Origin: Nannobrachium achirus
Taxonomy: Eukaryota > Chordata > Actinopteri > Myctophiformes > Myctophidae
NCBI GenBank assembly: GCA_963921795.1
Contig: OY997656.1
Span: forward strand, 57,869,827 to 57,933,826
Direction: 5' to 3'
Length of the DNA: 64,000 bases
Below are positions 11,997-22,336 of the stretch, in pieces. Under the pieces are notes generated by a model that saw nothing but the letters and a program-made list of their open reading frames with translations, was not told the DNA's origin and searched no databases. The translations under genes were made by a program, and so were the position numbers. The stretch's first letter is position 1; each line of letters starts with the position of its first letter.

Positions 11997-12025
11997 ATGT
12001 CCTCTCTGTGTTCTTGTCCTCTCAG

Positions 12026-12112
12026 ATGCGTCGGTCAAACAGACCATAGTGGAGGATTATGGCTCCACCTGTCCACAAGGATACAAGAGATTCAACAGCA
12101 CCCACTGCCAAG
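12026..12112 (+). CDS. ltbp3: ltbp3 exon C: end of hybrid domain
   Basis: The acceptor is TGTCCTCTCAG and the donor is CCAAG|GTAACT; phase 1 in and out. It encodes [20 protein letters not shown] then RFNSTHCQ, giving cysteines 7 and 8 of the hybrid domain. CPQGYKR(L/F)NSTHCQ is the LTBP3-type version as I recall it. The next exon starts DINEC. Confidence 0.93.
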
Positions 12113-12115
12113 GTA

Positions 12116-12452
12116 ACTGTAGGCACCCACACTGCACCCTATACTGTAGCACCCACACTGCACCCTATACTGTAGCACCCACACTATACCCTATACTGTA
12201 GCACCCACACTGCACCCTATACTGTAGCACCCACACTATACCCTATACTGTAGCACCCACACTGCACCCTATACTGTAGCACCCACACTATACCCTATAC
12301 TGTAGCACCCACACTGCACCCTATACTGTAGCACCCACACTATACCCTATACTGTAGCACCCACACTATACCCTATACTGTAGCACCCACACTATACCCT
12401 ATACTGTAGCACCCACACTATACCCTATACTGTAGCACCCACACTACTGCAC
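12116..12452. repeat. 26-bp minisatellite directly after the exon C donor
   Basis: About 13 units of ACTGTAGCACCCACACTATA plus CCCTAT, alternating with a CTGCACC variant. The first unit starts within the donor region (GTAACTGTAGGCACC), so the array abuts the 5' splice site. Confidence 0.95.
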
Positions 12453-12489
12453 CCATAAGGTGCAGTAGTGTCTCTCCCACCTCTCCCAC

Positions 12490-13180
12490 TGCCAAGATAG
12501 TTTCAGTTTTCAGTTTATTTTTATTTATAGTGCAATCATCACCCCAAGGGGTCTCTGTGCACTTCACAACAATTCACAAGTCATTAAAAACAGTCATACA
12601 GCAAAAACATCAATATAAAAACAATGACACAGCAAACACATCAATATAAAAACAATGATACAGCAAAAACATTGGTAGCAAAACAACAAAGACAATACAA
12701 TAAAATGTGCTAGCATGCAAGATACTAACCATGCAACACTGGTCATTCAGCAAATATTCAAATATCAAAGTCACTATTCAACGTTGTTCACCGAAGTCGA
12801 ATATTTGCCTCTTTTTCTTTTTTTTGGCAATGCCCCTGGTGGATGAATTTGTTAATGCTCTATACCAGGGGTTCTCAAACCTTTTTAGGCCGTGTCCCCC
12901 AAAATAGACATATTTGAACTGGGGACCCCCACCCTGACAAGCACTTGGAATTGTAGGTATTGCATTTAATGTGACTCGGTTCCACGATAAATATTGTGAA
13001 AATAGCAGATCTACATGCTCACAACGCCTCGCAACGGGCATGTAGATCGTCTATTTTCACAATGTTGCTTACTTTATATTTGACAGTTTGGCCAGTCCTG
13101 TCGAATATTCGACTATTCGAATACTTTGAGGTCGAATAATTCGAATACTAAAAAACACTATTGGTGAATGCCCTAGTATG
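12490..13180. mobile_element. Nested dispersed-repeat remnants
   Basis: A fragment with CAGTTTATTTTTATTTATAG and CAAGGGGTCTCTGTGCACTT lies at 12495-12700. A hAT-type end, CAGGGGTTCTCAAACC, is at 12867. AT-rich TCGAATATTCGA motifs flank both sides (12770-12810 and 13090-13150). Boundaries are unclear and no gene is seen. Confidence 0.5.
12993..13063. repeat. Recurrent hairpin core
   Basis: ATTGTGAAAATAGCAGATCT pairs with AGATCGTCTATTTTCACAAT. The arms also hold CTACATGCTCACAACGC against GGGCATGTAG. It sits inside a hAT-like remnant. Confidence 0.85.
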
Positions 13181-13684
13181 TTAAAGCTCTATGATGTCAG
13201 TATTTGAATGACTACACGACATTCTTGTTTCTCGTTTGACACAAACTTTGACCTGAAGGTCGAATTTGTATTTCTCCCCTGAGCAAGCACGCAGGCTCTA
13301 TTAGCTCAGTGGGAAAACAATGTCAGCGCTTGCACAAGAAAACCTAGTTTAACAATCCCACGTAAAGTTTCATAGTGCAGCTTTAGGTCTAGTAGTGACG
13401 TTGTCATTGTATTGTTGTTGATAGTAGATAATGTTTTAGTCAAGGTTCCTGGAACCTTTTTTAGGTCCTGCTCCTGAGGTAGAACTAAACTTTAGTTCTG
13501 GGGACCTATGGGCGGGGCCAGCAGCACTGATGCTCTTTTTCTGGACCTTCCCTGTTAGTTCTGGTTATATGGAAACGTAAGCAGAACTTGGTCCCGTAAC
13601 TTCACAGGTTCTGGAAAGTTCTTGGTTCTGGAAGGTTCTGGTTCTAGTTCTGGGTTGGCCCTACAGTGGAAATGGGGCTAAGAT

Positions 13685-14053
13685 TAGGGCTGTCACAATT
13701 ATTACATAATCGTCTAATCGTGATTATTTGACATTATCGCAATTATTTTGTCATAATCGTCATAATCGTGAATGTTGAAAAATGTCCGAAATAGTGGAAA
13801 TAGCAGATCTACAAGCTCACAACGCATCGCGACGCGTTGTGAGCTTGTAGATCGGCTATTTCCACTATCAAAGTTATTTTTTAAGTAGTAAGTTGGCAAA
13901 TATGTCAGTAATCTATTTGTATATCGAGGTTATGTGTCATATCTGCCATGTGCAATTTCAAAGCTTAAAAGCCAAACACAATTAAATCGTTAATCGCCAA
14001 TTATTTGAGTGACAATTAATCGTCCTGTAAAATGTGATATCGTGACAGCCCTA
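13685..14053. mobile_element. hAT-like MITE with AT-rich interior
   Basis: The ends are TAGGGCTGTCAC and GTGACAGCCCTA. The interior is rich in TAATCGTGATTA motifs and holds a hairpin core at 13791-13868. The target duplication is not clear. It ends 34 bases before exon D. Confidence 0.7.
13791..13868. repeat. Recurrent hairpin core, near-perfect copy
   Basis: ATAGTGGAAATAGCAGATCT and GATCGGCTATTTCCACTAT flank CACAACGCATCGCGACGCG, giving a stem of about 35 bp with a single-base arm difference. Confidence 0.9.
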
Positions 14054-14087
14054 CTATAGATAATGTAATGTTTTGTTCTGCTTCCAG

Positions 14088-14204
14088 ACATCAACGAGTG
14101 CTCCATGCAGGGAGTGTGTCAGAATGGAGACTGTCTCAACACTCTGGGAAGCTTCAAGTGTTCCTGTAAGTCTGGCTACTCTCTGGACAGGAACAGATGT
14201 GTAG
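14088..14204 (+). CDS. ltbp3: ltbp3 exon D: EGF-like domain between hybrid and TB domains
   Basis: The acceptor is TTCTGCTTCCAG and the donor is GTAG|GTGAGT; phase 1 in and out. It encodes [20 protein letters not shown] then [19 protein letters not shown]. Six cysteines, the calcium-binding D-I-N-E start and the Asn/Gly-Ser-Phe-Lys-Cys motif define a calcium-binding EGF domain. Confidence 0.95.
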   Translation, partial: TSTSAPCRECVRMETVSTLWEASSVPVSLATLWTGTDV

Positions 14205-14690
14205 GTGAGTACCTTAAGTACACTAAACATGATCACTGGTATCTAATGAGTAGGTGAGTACCTTAAGTACACTAAACATGATCACTGCTATCTAAAGAGT
14301 AGGTGAGTACCTTAAGTACACTAAACATGATCACTGCTATCTAAAGAGTAGGTGAGTACCTTAAGTACACTAAACATGATCACTGGTATCTAAAGAGTAG
14401 GTGAGTACCTTAAGTACACTAAACATGATCACTGGTATCTAAAGAGTAGGTGAGTACCTTAAGTACACTAAACATGATCACTGCTATCTAAAGAGTAGGT
14501 GAATCGTGAGTACTGGACTGTACCTGGCTTGCAGCTAGAAGGGCACACTGGTATCTAATGAGTAGGTGAGTACCTTAAGTACACTAAACATGATCACTGC
14601 TATCTAAAGAGTAGGTGAGTACTGGACTGTACCTGGCTTGCAGCTAGAAGGGCACACTGGTATCTAATGAGTAGGTGAGTACTGAGTACT
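14205..14690. repeat. About 47-49-bp minisatellite carrying exon D donor
   Basis: Units read GTAG|GTGAGTACCTTAAG plus TACACTAAACATGATCACTG. The first donor is the real exon D junction. About nine further GTAG|GTGAGT sites follow, and a composite longer unit (ending AGAAGGGCACACTGG) appears twice near 14540 and 14650. Confidence 0.95.
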
Positions 14691-15190
14691 GTAGTGATAC
14701 TCAAATAGCTGAACCTGTGGGACACATTACAGAAATGTCAAGGGGCCAGTTGATAAAAGTTGATTGAAGCAGCCTCCTGACCTGAGTCAAACTAAATGAG
14801 TTCATAGCTGTAGGTGTGAATACACACGGCAAGGCTAGTCTATTTGTACTGTATACTGTATACATGGGCAACTGGCCCAAACCATATTCCAGGATTCCAA
14901 TTCAAAAGAAGCAAAAATAGCCGATCTACAAGCTCAAAACGCATCTTTTCTTTCGTATGTGATACTAGAATGACAAAGTAGGACGTAGCAATATACAATG
15001 GTTAATACAAAATACAATACAATTCCACCTTCACCCCTCTGGAGTGAAGGTGGAAATATGGTATCGTGTATAGCACAGTTTTCCGGGAGTTTGTTGCAGA
15101 TTATGTGTTGCATAAAACCTGACGCTGCCTCATTTTAGTTCTAATTCTGGGAACAGAAAGCAGAGCTTCTCCCAGATGATCTCTGAGGTG
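14691..15190. other. Intron segment without gene
   Basis: No coding or RNA feature is seen. An isolated left half of the recurrent hairpin (AATAGCCGATCTACAAGCTC) is at 14922-14941. A short inverted repeat, CCACCTTCACCCCTCTGGAG, lies at 15027-15055. Confidence 0.6.
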
Positions 15191-15194
15191 TGGA

Positions 15195-15900
15195 TGATTG
15201 TTTTATTTATTTTTTATTTAACCTTTATTTAACCAGATAAAAACACATGGAGACATAATCTCTTTTATGAGTGTGACCTGGCCAAGAGGCAGAAATACAA
15301 ATTACATGATCCTTGCTTTACATACAAGACATCAACAACAAACATAGAACATCCATGATACACAAACAGATACCTAAGAACAACTCCAAAATACAAATGT
15401 ACACAATTTAAATAAAAAAAATAGTTTAGATTTCTCAGGTAGCAATACACGCACAATGTGCAAAATGTACCCAAAAAGGAAGAGATCTACAGAGCAACTA
15501 TTACAGGTCTGAACAAGTGCAAGTGTTTGTAGATCTGTCTAGAGTGATTCTCTTAAAACTTCTCAAAGGAATTAGCACGGCAAATTTGAGTCTGGCCTGA
15601 AGGTCATTCCATGACCAGGGGCCAAAAAAGGAGAGGCTAAATGCAGGTACTACACACTACACAGCGTAACCAGGCATTAGATCTGAGATTCAGCCCATGA
15701 TATCGCACCAGATCATCATCCAAGCGTTCAAACGCTTTAGAAACCAACAGTAGCTTTTACAATCCATTCTTTGACACCCAGGGAGCCAGTCTGTGTTGAT
15801 CCCAGCACAACAGGATGAATGCGTCATCCCCACAAACATTCAGTCTCTGTCGTAACAGGTCTGCTGTCTGTAGCGTCTGGCTTTGTTAGTTTCCTTGGGG
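15195..15900. mobile_element. Dispersed repeat (TTTAACCTTTATTTAACCAG type)
   Basis: The start TTTAACCTTTATTTAACCAG, then GACCTGGCCAAGAGGCAG and GGTCATTCCATGACCAGG, match a common vertebrate repeat as I recall. It is non-coding and its boundaries are approximate. Confidence 0.5.
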
Positions 15901-16500
15901 CTGCAGTTATCTATCGACCACATTATCACAACACAGGCTGAGGCAGTATTCTGTGGTCACAGGGACGTAAAGATCTGAGACCCTGGCTGTCATCTGTCGG
16001 CCCAAACACAGATGGAATACCCTGAACAAGGCTAGTGGAATCCTCCTAGATGTCCTAGCTCTGTTGCACACGTACGGTATTTTTTGATAGATTCCCATCA
16101 TAGATACAGATACCTTATGAAGGTTGTAGTGAAAATGATGTAGCATGTAGTCTAATAAACTACTGCTGTAGGCAGGGCAGGAATGTCATGGAGGCCATGA
16201 AGGCCATGCATGGCCACCATTGCCCCTCAGTTTGGCGTTGTGCCCCTCAAACCAATGGCATGACCTGAGGCCACAGTGGCCTTAATGCCCCAGCTGACTG
16301 GACCACTTTCTCTTTCTTCTCAATATGTAGACAGTAGACACCAGTGTCTCTTTCTTGTCATGTAGACAGCAGTGTTTTCTTTGTTGAGATTCTGAATTCT
16401 TAATTCCCCATCTTTAATGGGGAAAATGACGATATTCCAGGCCTGGCTGTAAGTGGGTTATTTTTCTAAAGATTTCAATCATGGCTTTTTTTATTTGATC
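15901..16500. other. Intron segment without gene
   Basis: No supported feature is seen. There is a local GGCCATGAAGGCCATGCATG stretch near 16190. Confidence 0.6.
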
Positions 16501-16501
16501 T

Positions 16502-16506
<5 letters not shown>

Positions 16507-16590
<84 letters not shown>

Positions 16591-16613
16591 GTGTGTGTGT
16601 CTCTCTCTCTCTC
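16507..16613. repeat. (GT)n plus CT tract at exon E acceptor
   Basis: About 45 GT units are followed by CTCTCTCTCTCTCAG, giving a UG-repeat then pyrimidine-tract arrangement. Confidence 0.97.
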
Positions 16614-16615
16614 AG

Positions 16616-16771
16616 AGTCCCCTACAGAGCAGGGCCAGTGCTTCCGCATGGTGACAGACGGGGGGCGCTGTGAGCACGCCCTGCCCACCCAGCTGTCCCA
16701 GGAGATGTGCTGCTGCACCGTGGGCAAGGCCTGGGGGGCAGGCTGTGAGCCATGCCCGCAGGTTGGCACAG
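16616..16771 (+). CDS. ltbp3: ltbp3 exon E: TB (8-Cys) domain core
   Basis: The acceptor is CTCTCTCAG and the donor is GCACAG|GTAATA; phase 1 in and out. It encodes SPTEQGQCFRMVTDGGRCEH then ALPTQLSQEMCCCTVGKAWG and AGCEPCPQVGT. The CCC triplet, the GKAWG motif and seven cysteines mark the TB fold; in LTBPs this TB type covalently binds latent TGF-beta propeptide. The eighth cysteine is in exon F. The donor choice keeps phase 1; CCGCAG|GTTGGC nine bases earlier would also keep the frame. Confidence 0.95.
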
Positions 16772-16980
16772 GTAATAACACTGTGAGCCATGCCCACAGG
16801 TAGGAACACTGTGAACCATGCCCACAGGTAGGAACACTGTGAGCCATGCCCACAGGTAGGAACACTGTGAGCCATGCCCACAGGTAGGAACACTGTGAAC
16901 CATGCCCACAGGTAGGAACACTGTGAACCATGCCCACAGGTAGGAACACTGTGAGCCATGCCCACAGGTTGGCACACCTG
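16745..16980. repeat. 28-bp minisatellite made of exon E tail plus donor, about 8 copies
   Basis: Exon E ends GTGAGCCATGCCCGCAGGTT. The intron repeats ACTGTGAGCCATGCCCACAG followed by GTAGGAAC. Every unit has a donor-like CACAG|GTAGGA, stronger than the real GTAATA. Use of a later donor would usually shift the frame because the unit is 28 bp. Confidence 0.95.
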
Positions 16981-17025
16981 TGGGCAAACCTGTTGCCACA
17001 GGTTAAGTACATAATCAATTTAGGC

Positions 17026-17408
17026 CAGTGGCTTTCAACACTTTTCATATCAATGTCCATTATTTATTCAGCATTTGAGACATTTGATGACATCTAATCT
17101 CTCAGACCCAAAACAATATTGTGTTGTCGTTGGATAAGATTTTGTCCACAGTTCCATGCTGTATTGATGAGATAAGGACAGATAACAGCGAAACGGTTAT
17201 CAAAATAACACTTATTCTACATTCTCTAATTGTGCAGACTTCTTGTACATTTAACCAATAAACAAAGAGGTTTAATTTTACACTCTCAAGAGTTAAAGAT
17301 CTATAAGGGTCCATTTGGTTCTGAACTCCCCATCATTTAGCTGGGTACCACCTGGATCCCCCTCAAGGACCACTGGTGGTACCCGGAACCACTGATTGAA
17401 AACCACTG
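17026..17408. mobile_element. hAT-like MITE
   Basis: The ends are CAGTGGCTTTCAACAC and GATTGAAAACCACTG, flanked by imperfect ATTTAGGC/ATTTACTG. The interior shares GGGTCCATTTGGTTC with sequences at 20278 and 27037. Non-coding. Confidence 0.65.
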
Positions 17409-17454
17409 ATTTACTGTAGGCAACTGGCAGCCAATTTACAATTTAGTTATTGTG

Positions 17455-17590
<136 letters not shown>

Positions 17591-17852
17591 ATGAATCTGT
17601 GTGAAAGGGTTATGAAACACACTGGATATGAACACATGCATTTACACTGGACAAAACAAGTTACACTCTGGCAGACTCCCTCAACCTGAGCAACTTACAG
17701 ATGTGAGATGTAAGAAGAGTCATTAAATAATCACATGGTCACAGTCAATAATAATAATGGAGACCAAGTAAACAATGAGAAACAAAGTATAGAAGCAAGC
17801 AACACAGTTGTTAAGTTACACACTAACACAAGTTATTGTCTCCACCAGCCGA

Positions 17853-18290
17853 AGGCTGAGGGGAGAGTATGTTTTCCCCTCCGTCCGTCCGTCCGTCCGT
17901 CCGTCCGTCCGTGCGTCCGTGCGTCCGTCCGTGCGTCCGTGCGTGCGTCCTCGCAGTTTGTGAACACCTAATCTCAGTCGCCGTTGGCCCGGACGCTGCC
18001 AAACTGAGCACACACACTCCCTGGATGCCAATCTAGAACCTCTGCCCCACATTTTTCAAATCAGCCTCATGGTGGCGCTATAACAGGCCGATTTGTGTGG
18101 CCTGGTTGTTACCAGCTAATCTCCGGCGCCGTTGGCCCGATCGCTGCCAAACTGAGCACACACACTCCCTGGATGCTAATTCAGAACCTCTGCCCCACAT
18201 TTTTTAAATCAGCCTCATGGTGGCGCTATAACAGGCCGATTTGTGTGGCCTGGTGGAGACCTGTGCTCGGAAGAGCACTGCTTCTAGTTA
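17853..18290 (+). mobile_element. Terminal-hairpin repeat related to the Helitron-like family
   Basis: It starts with the hairpin CAGCCGAAGGCTG, then a (CCGT)n tract, then two copies of CCGTTGGCCCG...GCTGCCAAACTGAGCACACA and TCATGGTGGCGCTATAACAG. It ends with the hairpin TGCTCGGAAGAGCA. The layout (5' hairpin, TCCG tract, GGCGCTATAACAGGCC, 3' hairpin) is shared with other elements here. Confidence 0.55.
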
Positions 18291-18524
18291 TGAAATGGAA
18301 TCTCACGGGACTAAAATTACCGTTACACAGTATGAATGAATGAACTAGACTGCACTCTGTTGAGGTGCCAACTTGTTTCTTGTGCACTCGTAGCCATACA
18401 GTATATGGCCTACTTGTGAGCCAGCCGAGCACACAAGTACTGTGATTGGTGATGAGTGCTGTCTGTATGTACAGTATGTGGGTGAATGAATGAATGAATG
18501 AATGAACATAGTTAAAATAATATT

Positions 18525-18530
<6 letters not shown>

Positions 18531-18607
<77 letters not shown>

Positions 18608-18624
18608 CTCCCCCCCCCCCCCCA
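18531..18624. repeat. (CT)n and C run at exon F acceptor
   Basis: About 35 CT units, CCCCTCC and a C run lead directly into CCCAG, forming the pyrimidine tract of exon F. Confidence 0.97.
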
Positions 18625-18625
18625 G

Positions 18626-18760
18626 TGGCCTTCAGTAAGATCTGTCCAGCAGGGAAGGGTTACTTCCTCCAGAACGTCAGAGAGTTCTTCTCCTTCACAC
18701 CTCACATCTACAGCATCCAGGAGAAAGGCCTCCGCAAGCCCCACAAGACCCCACAGGAGG
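18626..18760 (+). CDS. ltbp3: ltbp3 exon F: end of TB domain and start of linker
   Basis: The acceptor is CCCCCCAG and the donor is GGAGG|GTGAGT; phase 1 in and out. It encodes AFSKICPAGKGYFLQNVREF then FSFTPHIYSIQEKGLRKPHK and TPQE. The ICPAGKGY motif with the last TB cysteine is standard for LTBPs. After that the sequence becomes a basic, unstructured linker. Confidence 0.92.
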
Positions 18761-18965
18761 GTGAGTCTGTACCCTAAACCCCTAACCCTAAACCCCTAAC
18801 CCAGGCCCCACAAGACCCCGCAGGAGGGTGAGTCTGTACCCTAAACCCCTAACCCTAAACCCCTAACCCAGGCCCCACAAGACCCCGCAGGAGGGTGAGT
18901 CTGTACCCTAAACCCCTAACCCTAACCCAAGCCCCACAAGACCCCACAGGAGGATAGAACTGCTG
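18727..18965. repeat. 67-bp repeat of exon F tail plus donor, 3 copies
   Basis: The exon F tail GCCCCACAAGACCCCACAGG with AGG|GTGAGTCTG recurs with the intron sequence TACCCTAAACCCCTAACCCT. Two additional copies of the exon tail and two donors follow the real one. Confidence 0.95.
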
Positions 18966-19044
18966 CCCACTAATTAATGCTCACTTACAGTCACTATCTC
19001 CTGTTTCTGTAGCGTGAGGCAGCTTGATGTACTGTTGTTCCCTA

Positions 19045-19744
19045 TTGAGATTGGCACATTTCCTGGGGCAAGCTGCCCAGATCACACATGTCACACCGTG
19101 TCTTCTATTTGTTTCACTCTCAGAAAACGCCTGCAATGTAGTACATTATACAACAGGTAGTCGGGCTCTCAATGGAAAACAGGCTCTCCAACCGTGCATC
19201 TAACGAGCACAGATGCACTGGCTCTCATCAAGTAAAGAAATCAGCTGCGTTGGTCACGAAAGACAGCAAGCGCGCCTCTCTCCCCACACTATGCTAGGCG
19301 GCTAGGCTAGCGGTTTTCATGTGACATAGTAGCTAAATGTGGCATTAAAAGATTACAAATTCCTATCAAATATCTTAATTACAATGAAATAAAGTTGACG
19401 TGTTTTTTTTTAAGGGCAACAGTTGTATAATCGCAATATTACACTCGAGGGTCTGTATGTAACACGGTTATCCTGCACTCCAGCCCTTCCTACGGAACTC
19501 GCCTGTCGGATCGTTCCTGCGGTAAGGCTGTTGTGCAGGTTGTTATATGCACACCCTCTCGTGTAATATTGCTTAATTTCAAACTACATTGCAGTGCACA
19601 TCATGTGGTGATCACTGCTTGCCTCCTGACCTGTGAATTGTTTTATTTTTGTTTATGTTCTGTTTATTTCGTTGCTGAGTGAGGTCAGCAGACAAAGTGA
19701 TGTGAGTGAGATGCAAAAACCTGGGTGAAATGTGCCAATCTCAA
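19045..19744. mobile_element. Inverted-repeat transposon with nested palindromic MITE
   Basis: The outer inverted repeats are TTGAGATTGGCACATTTC and GAAATGTGCCAATCTCAA. At 19429-19576 a second pair, GCAATATTACACTCGAGGGT and ACCCTCTCGTGTAATATTGC, defines a nested element. No frame of note and no clean target duplication. Confidence 0.7.
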
Positions 19745-20043
19745 CAGTAAGTACAAGTACACCTCCTGGACATGGCGCTAGTATGTCACAGGGACTTACC
19801 CCCAGTATCGCTGAGCCAAGAGGCACTGGGTCCTGAGTTTTTGGTGTGACCCGACCACTGCGGCGGACACTCTAACCACAAGGCCACTTACAGTACAACC
19901 CCTCTAAACACAGCATTACTATTTTTGGGCGAATGTGTCTCGATATAAAATAGGGCTTTATTACTGCAGGTGGATAATGCTACTGTCTATGTGTGTGTCA
20001 GACTTATCTTTGAACAGCAGCATATTGTAAAGAAATTGGACCC

Positions 20044-20411
20044 CTTCCTTCACAGGTGTTACCAATGATACTGATGAAGGCTCTGTTCCATTCTGCTCAA
20101 ACAGAGTCAGTGTTACCAATGATACTGATGAAGGCTCTGTTCCATTCTGCTCAAACAGAGTCAGGGTGCTGATATTGTTGCATGTTGGCTCAACTGGAAG
20201 CACTCTGCTACACCAGTGGGCCTCAAAGTGTCCTTGAGAGGGTTCCAAATGTCCCCTTATGGGTCTGTAAACCATACGGGTCCATTTGGTTCCATTCGTT
20301 ACACTCTCAGAGTTATGGTGGTCCCTGAAATCTAAACGTTTAAGAACCGCTGTGCTAGACTCAATGGAACAGAGCCTTCATCAGTATTACTGGTAACAGC
20401 TGTGAAGGAAG
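20044..20411. mobile_element. MITE with about 50-bp terminal inverted repeats
   Basis: The left end CTTCCTTCACAGGTGTTACC and ACTGATGAAGGCTCTGTTCC recurs inverted at 20361-20411. A 55-bp part of the left arm is directly duplicated (20055-20165). Non-coding. Confidence 0.75.
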
Positions 20412-20680
20412 TAAGAAAGAAGCCCAATTTCCAACATGGCCGCTGTGCATGGAGCCCGTTGTCTATGGGGGGGTCCCCAAATTATTTTGACGAGTCCCCA
20501 GATGAATAATCTAATGTGAAACAGTGTTTTCTCATTCAACAGTAAACAAACTAACATAAAGTTTAAGTGTATAGAGGGTATCTGCACATTTCTAAAGTGA
20601 AGATTTAAGGCCTTTTTAATACCTCTAAAATGACAAATTAAACATTGTGAGAAATGATCAAATATTAGAGGCAGAAATTA

Positions 20681-20726
20681 TGAAAATAGCAGATCTACAT
20701 GCTCAGCATGTAGATCTGCTATTTTC
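20681..20726. repeat. Recurrent hairpin core, minimal copy
   Basis: TGAAAATAGCAGATCTACAT and ATGTAGATCTGCTATTTTCA form a perfect palindrome with almost no loop. Unlike most copies both arms have GCAGATC. Confidence 0.9.
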
Positions 20727-20889
20727 ACAACAGAAACGTGTCATACAAAATGTAATGCCTCAACTCTCAGTGCTCGTCATGGTAGGGGGGACTCCAGTTA
20801 AAATATGATTATTGTGGGGGTCGCACTGGTCTGTGAAATGAGGTTGAATTCATAACTGATTCTCTTCCTCTTCTCTGTTCTCTTTTCAG

Positions 20890-20903
20890 AAACCAAGCAG
20901 CCG
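20890..20903 (+). CDS. ltbp3: ltbp3 exon G: 14-nt microexon in linker
   Basis: The acceptor is TGTTCTCTTTTCAG and the donor is CCG|GTAAGA. It encodes ETKQP once joined to the G left by exon F; phase 1 in, phase 0 out. Joining exon F straight to exon H would shift the linker frame and leave exon H out of phase with exon I, so this microexon is needed for the reading frame. Confidence 0.75.
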
Positions 20904-21420
20904 GTAAGACTTCACACAGACATAATAACAGCTTGTGGATATTATTATTACTTGCACCAGCAGAGCGCGCAAGTACTGCCATCGGCTGGGTAGGTATGTC
21001 GGTGTCCTCCTCTGTTTAAGCCCTGTAGCCCGCAAGGCACACGTTGGCACCTCGACAGAGTGCAGTTCTTGTTAGTGTGGTTGCCCTGTTGGGCAAACTT
21101 CATTTTTCTACCACTTTTTGTGGTCACATGTTCAGATACTGGATTCTGATTGGCTTAAAACAGTCAACAACCTTGAGTTGGCTCATGGACCCCGCCCACT
21201 GTTTGTTGTGTTGCAGTTGATTGTAACTAAATAACCTTGCAAGTTACAACTGTGTTCTCTTTCATTTATATGGTAGAAGTGGTAGAAAAGCAATTTACCA
21301 TTTGAGGGTCGTGTTTGGCACAAGGCGAACCTGAAACAGTGGTAAATCAGCCAACAACCCACTCCTTCTCATGGTAAATGGCTTACACTAACTAGGGTAA
21401 CTTTTCCGCTGCCATTGGAA

Positions 21421-21590
21421 ATTGATGGAATCAATGGGAGTGGGAATCAATAGGGAATCAATGGGAGTGGGAATCAATAGGGAATCAATGGGAGTGGGAA
21501 TCCATAGGGAATCAATGGGAGTGGGAATCCATAGGGAATCAATGGGAGTGGGAATCCATAGGGAATCAATGGGTGTGGGAATCAATTGGT
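21421..21590. repeat. 28-bp minisatellite, about 6 copies
   Basis: The unit is GGGAATCAATGGGAGTGGGA plus ATCAATAG or ATCCATAG. Intronic. Confidence 0.95.
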
Positions 21591-21717
21591 GGAGCTTCAC
21601 ATGACAGTTATTGTAGCTTTCTGTAGAATATAGTCACGTTAGCAACCACACTTGTAATTTCCATTAGCATCTTCTCTAGTTATTATTATCATGGACATCA
21701 TGTGTTTCCACCTCCAG

Positions 21718-21784
21718 GAGAGACCCCCAGAGACCACCACCACACAGCAGACCACCGTCAGCACCAGCGGACCCCGTGTGCCCG
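21718..21784 (+). CDS. ltbp3: ltbp3 exon H: Thr/Pro-rich linker
   Basis: The acceptor is TTTCCACCTCCAG and the donor is CCCG|GTAAAC; phase 0 in, phase 1 out. It encodes ERPPETTTQQTTVSTSGPRV then P. Low-complexity Thr/Pro segments connect the TB domain to the long EGF array in LTBPs and are likely O-glycosylated and protease-sensitive; that last point is family inference. Confidence 0.8.
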
Positions 21785-22336
21785 GTAAACCTGACCTTCA
21801 CACGCAACGCTCACGCCACAATCAACATGTTAGAATGTTAGAATAATACAGCATGTCTGCATAGCATAGCAGTGGAAACTAAAGCTGGGCTCACTCTAAT
21901 TTAGTATGTGTCGCATTCTTAACTCATTTGATGCAGATCCCGTGTATACTCGTGAAATATTAAAAGGTACCTAGAGTGCCGGTCCCGCGATGACGCGTGC
22001 TATTTACTGTATATAGTGTGTGCCAGCGGCTACGTCATTGTAGTCCTTAGCGGCCATCTTTCGTGACAAAACACAGGTGTTTCAATTGTTTGATTGCATA
22101 GAACTAATGCTATAGTCTAATCAGAACACCTGTGTAAGGCTGTGTTTACCCGAGAAATGGCCGCTCTTAGAACTACATTTGGCACACCCTATACAGTAAA
22201 GCTGGCAATGGCTACGTACCGTCCGTTGAAAAGTACTGGCACGGGTGGACTCGCCGATTCATCATCATCGCGCATCCACGTGCACACAATAGTGATCCCA
22301 TAACATGGAAGCCAACGGTCTTTCTCATCTTTATAG

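Noticed and set aside
18770-18930. Interstitial telomere-like CCCTAA/CCCCTAA repeats
   Set aside because: The motif is irregular and is part of the 67-bp exon F repeat unit, so it was amplified with it rather than derived from a chromosome end.
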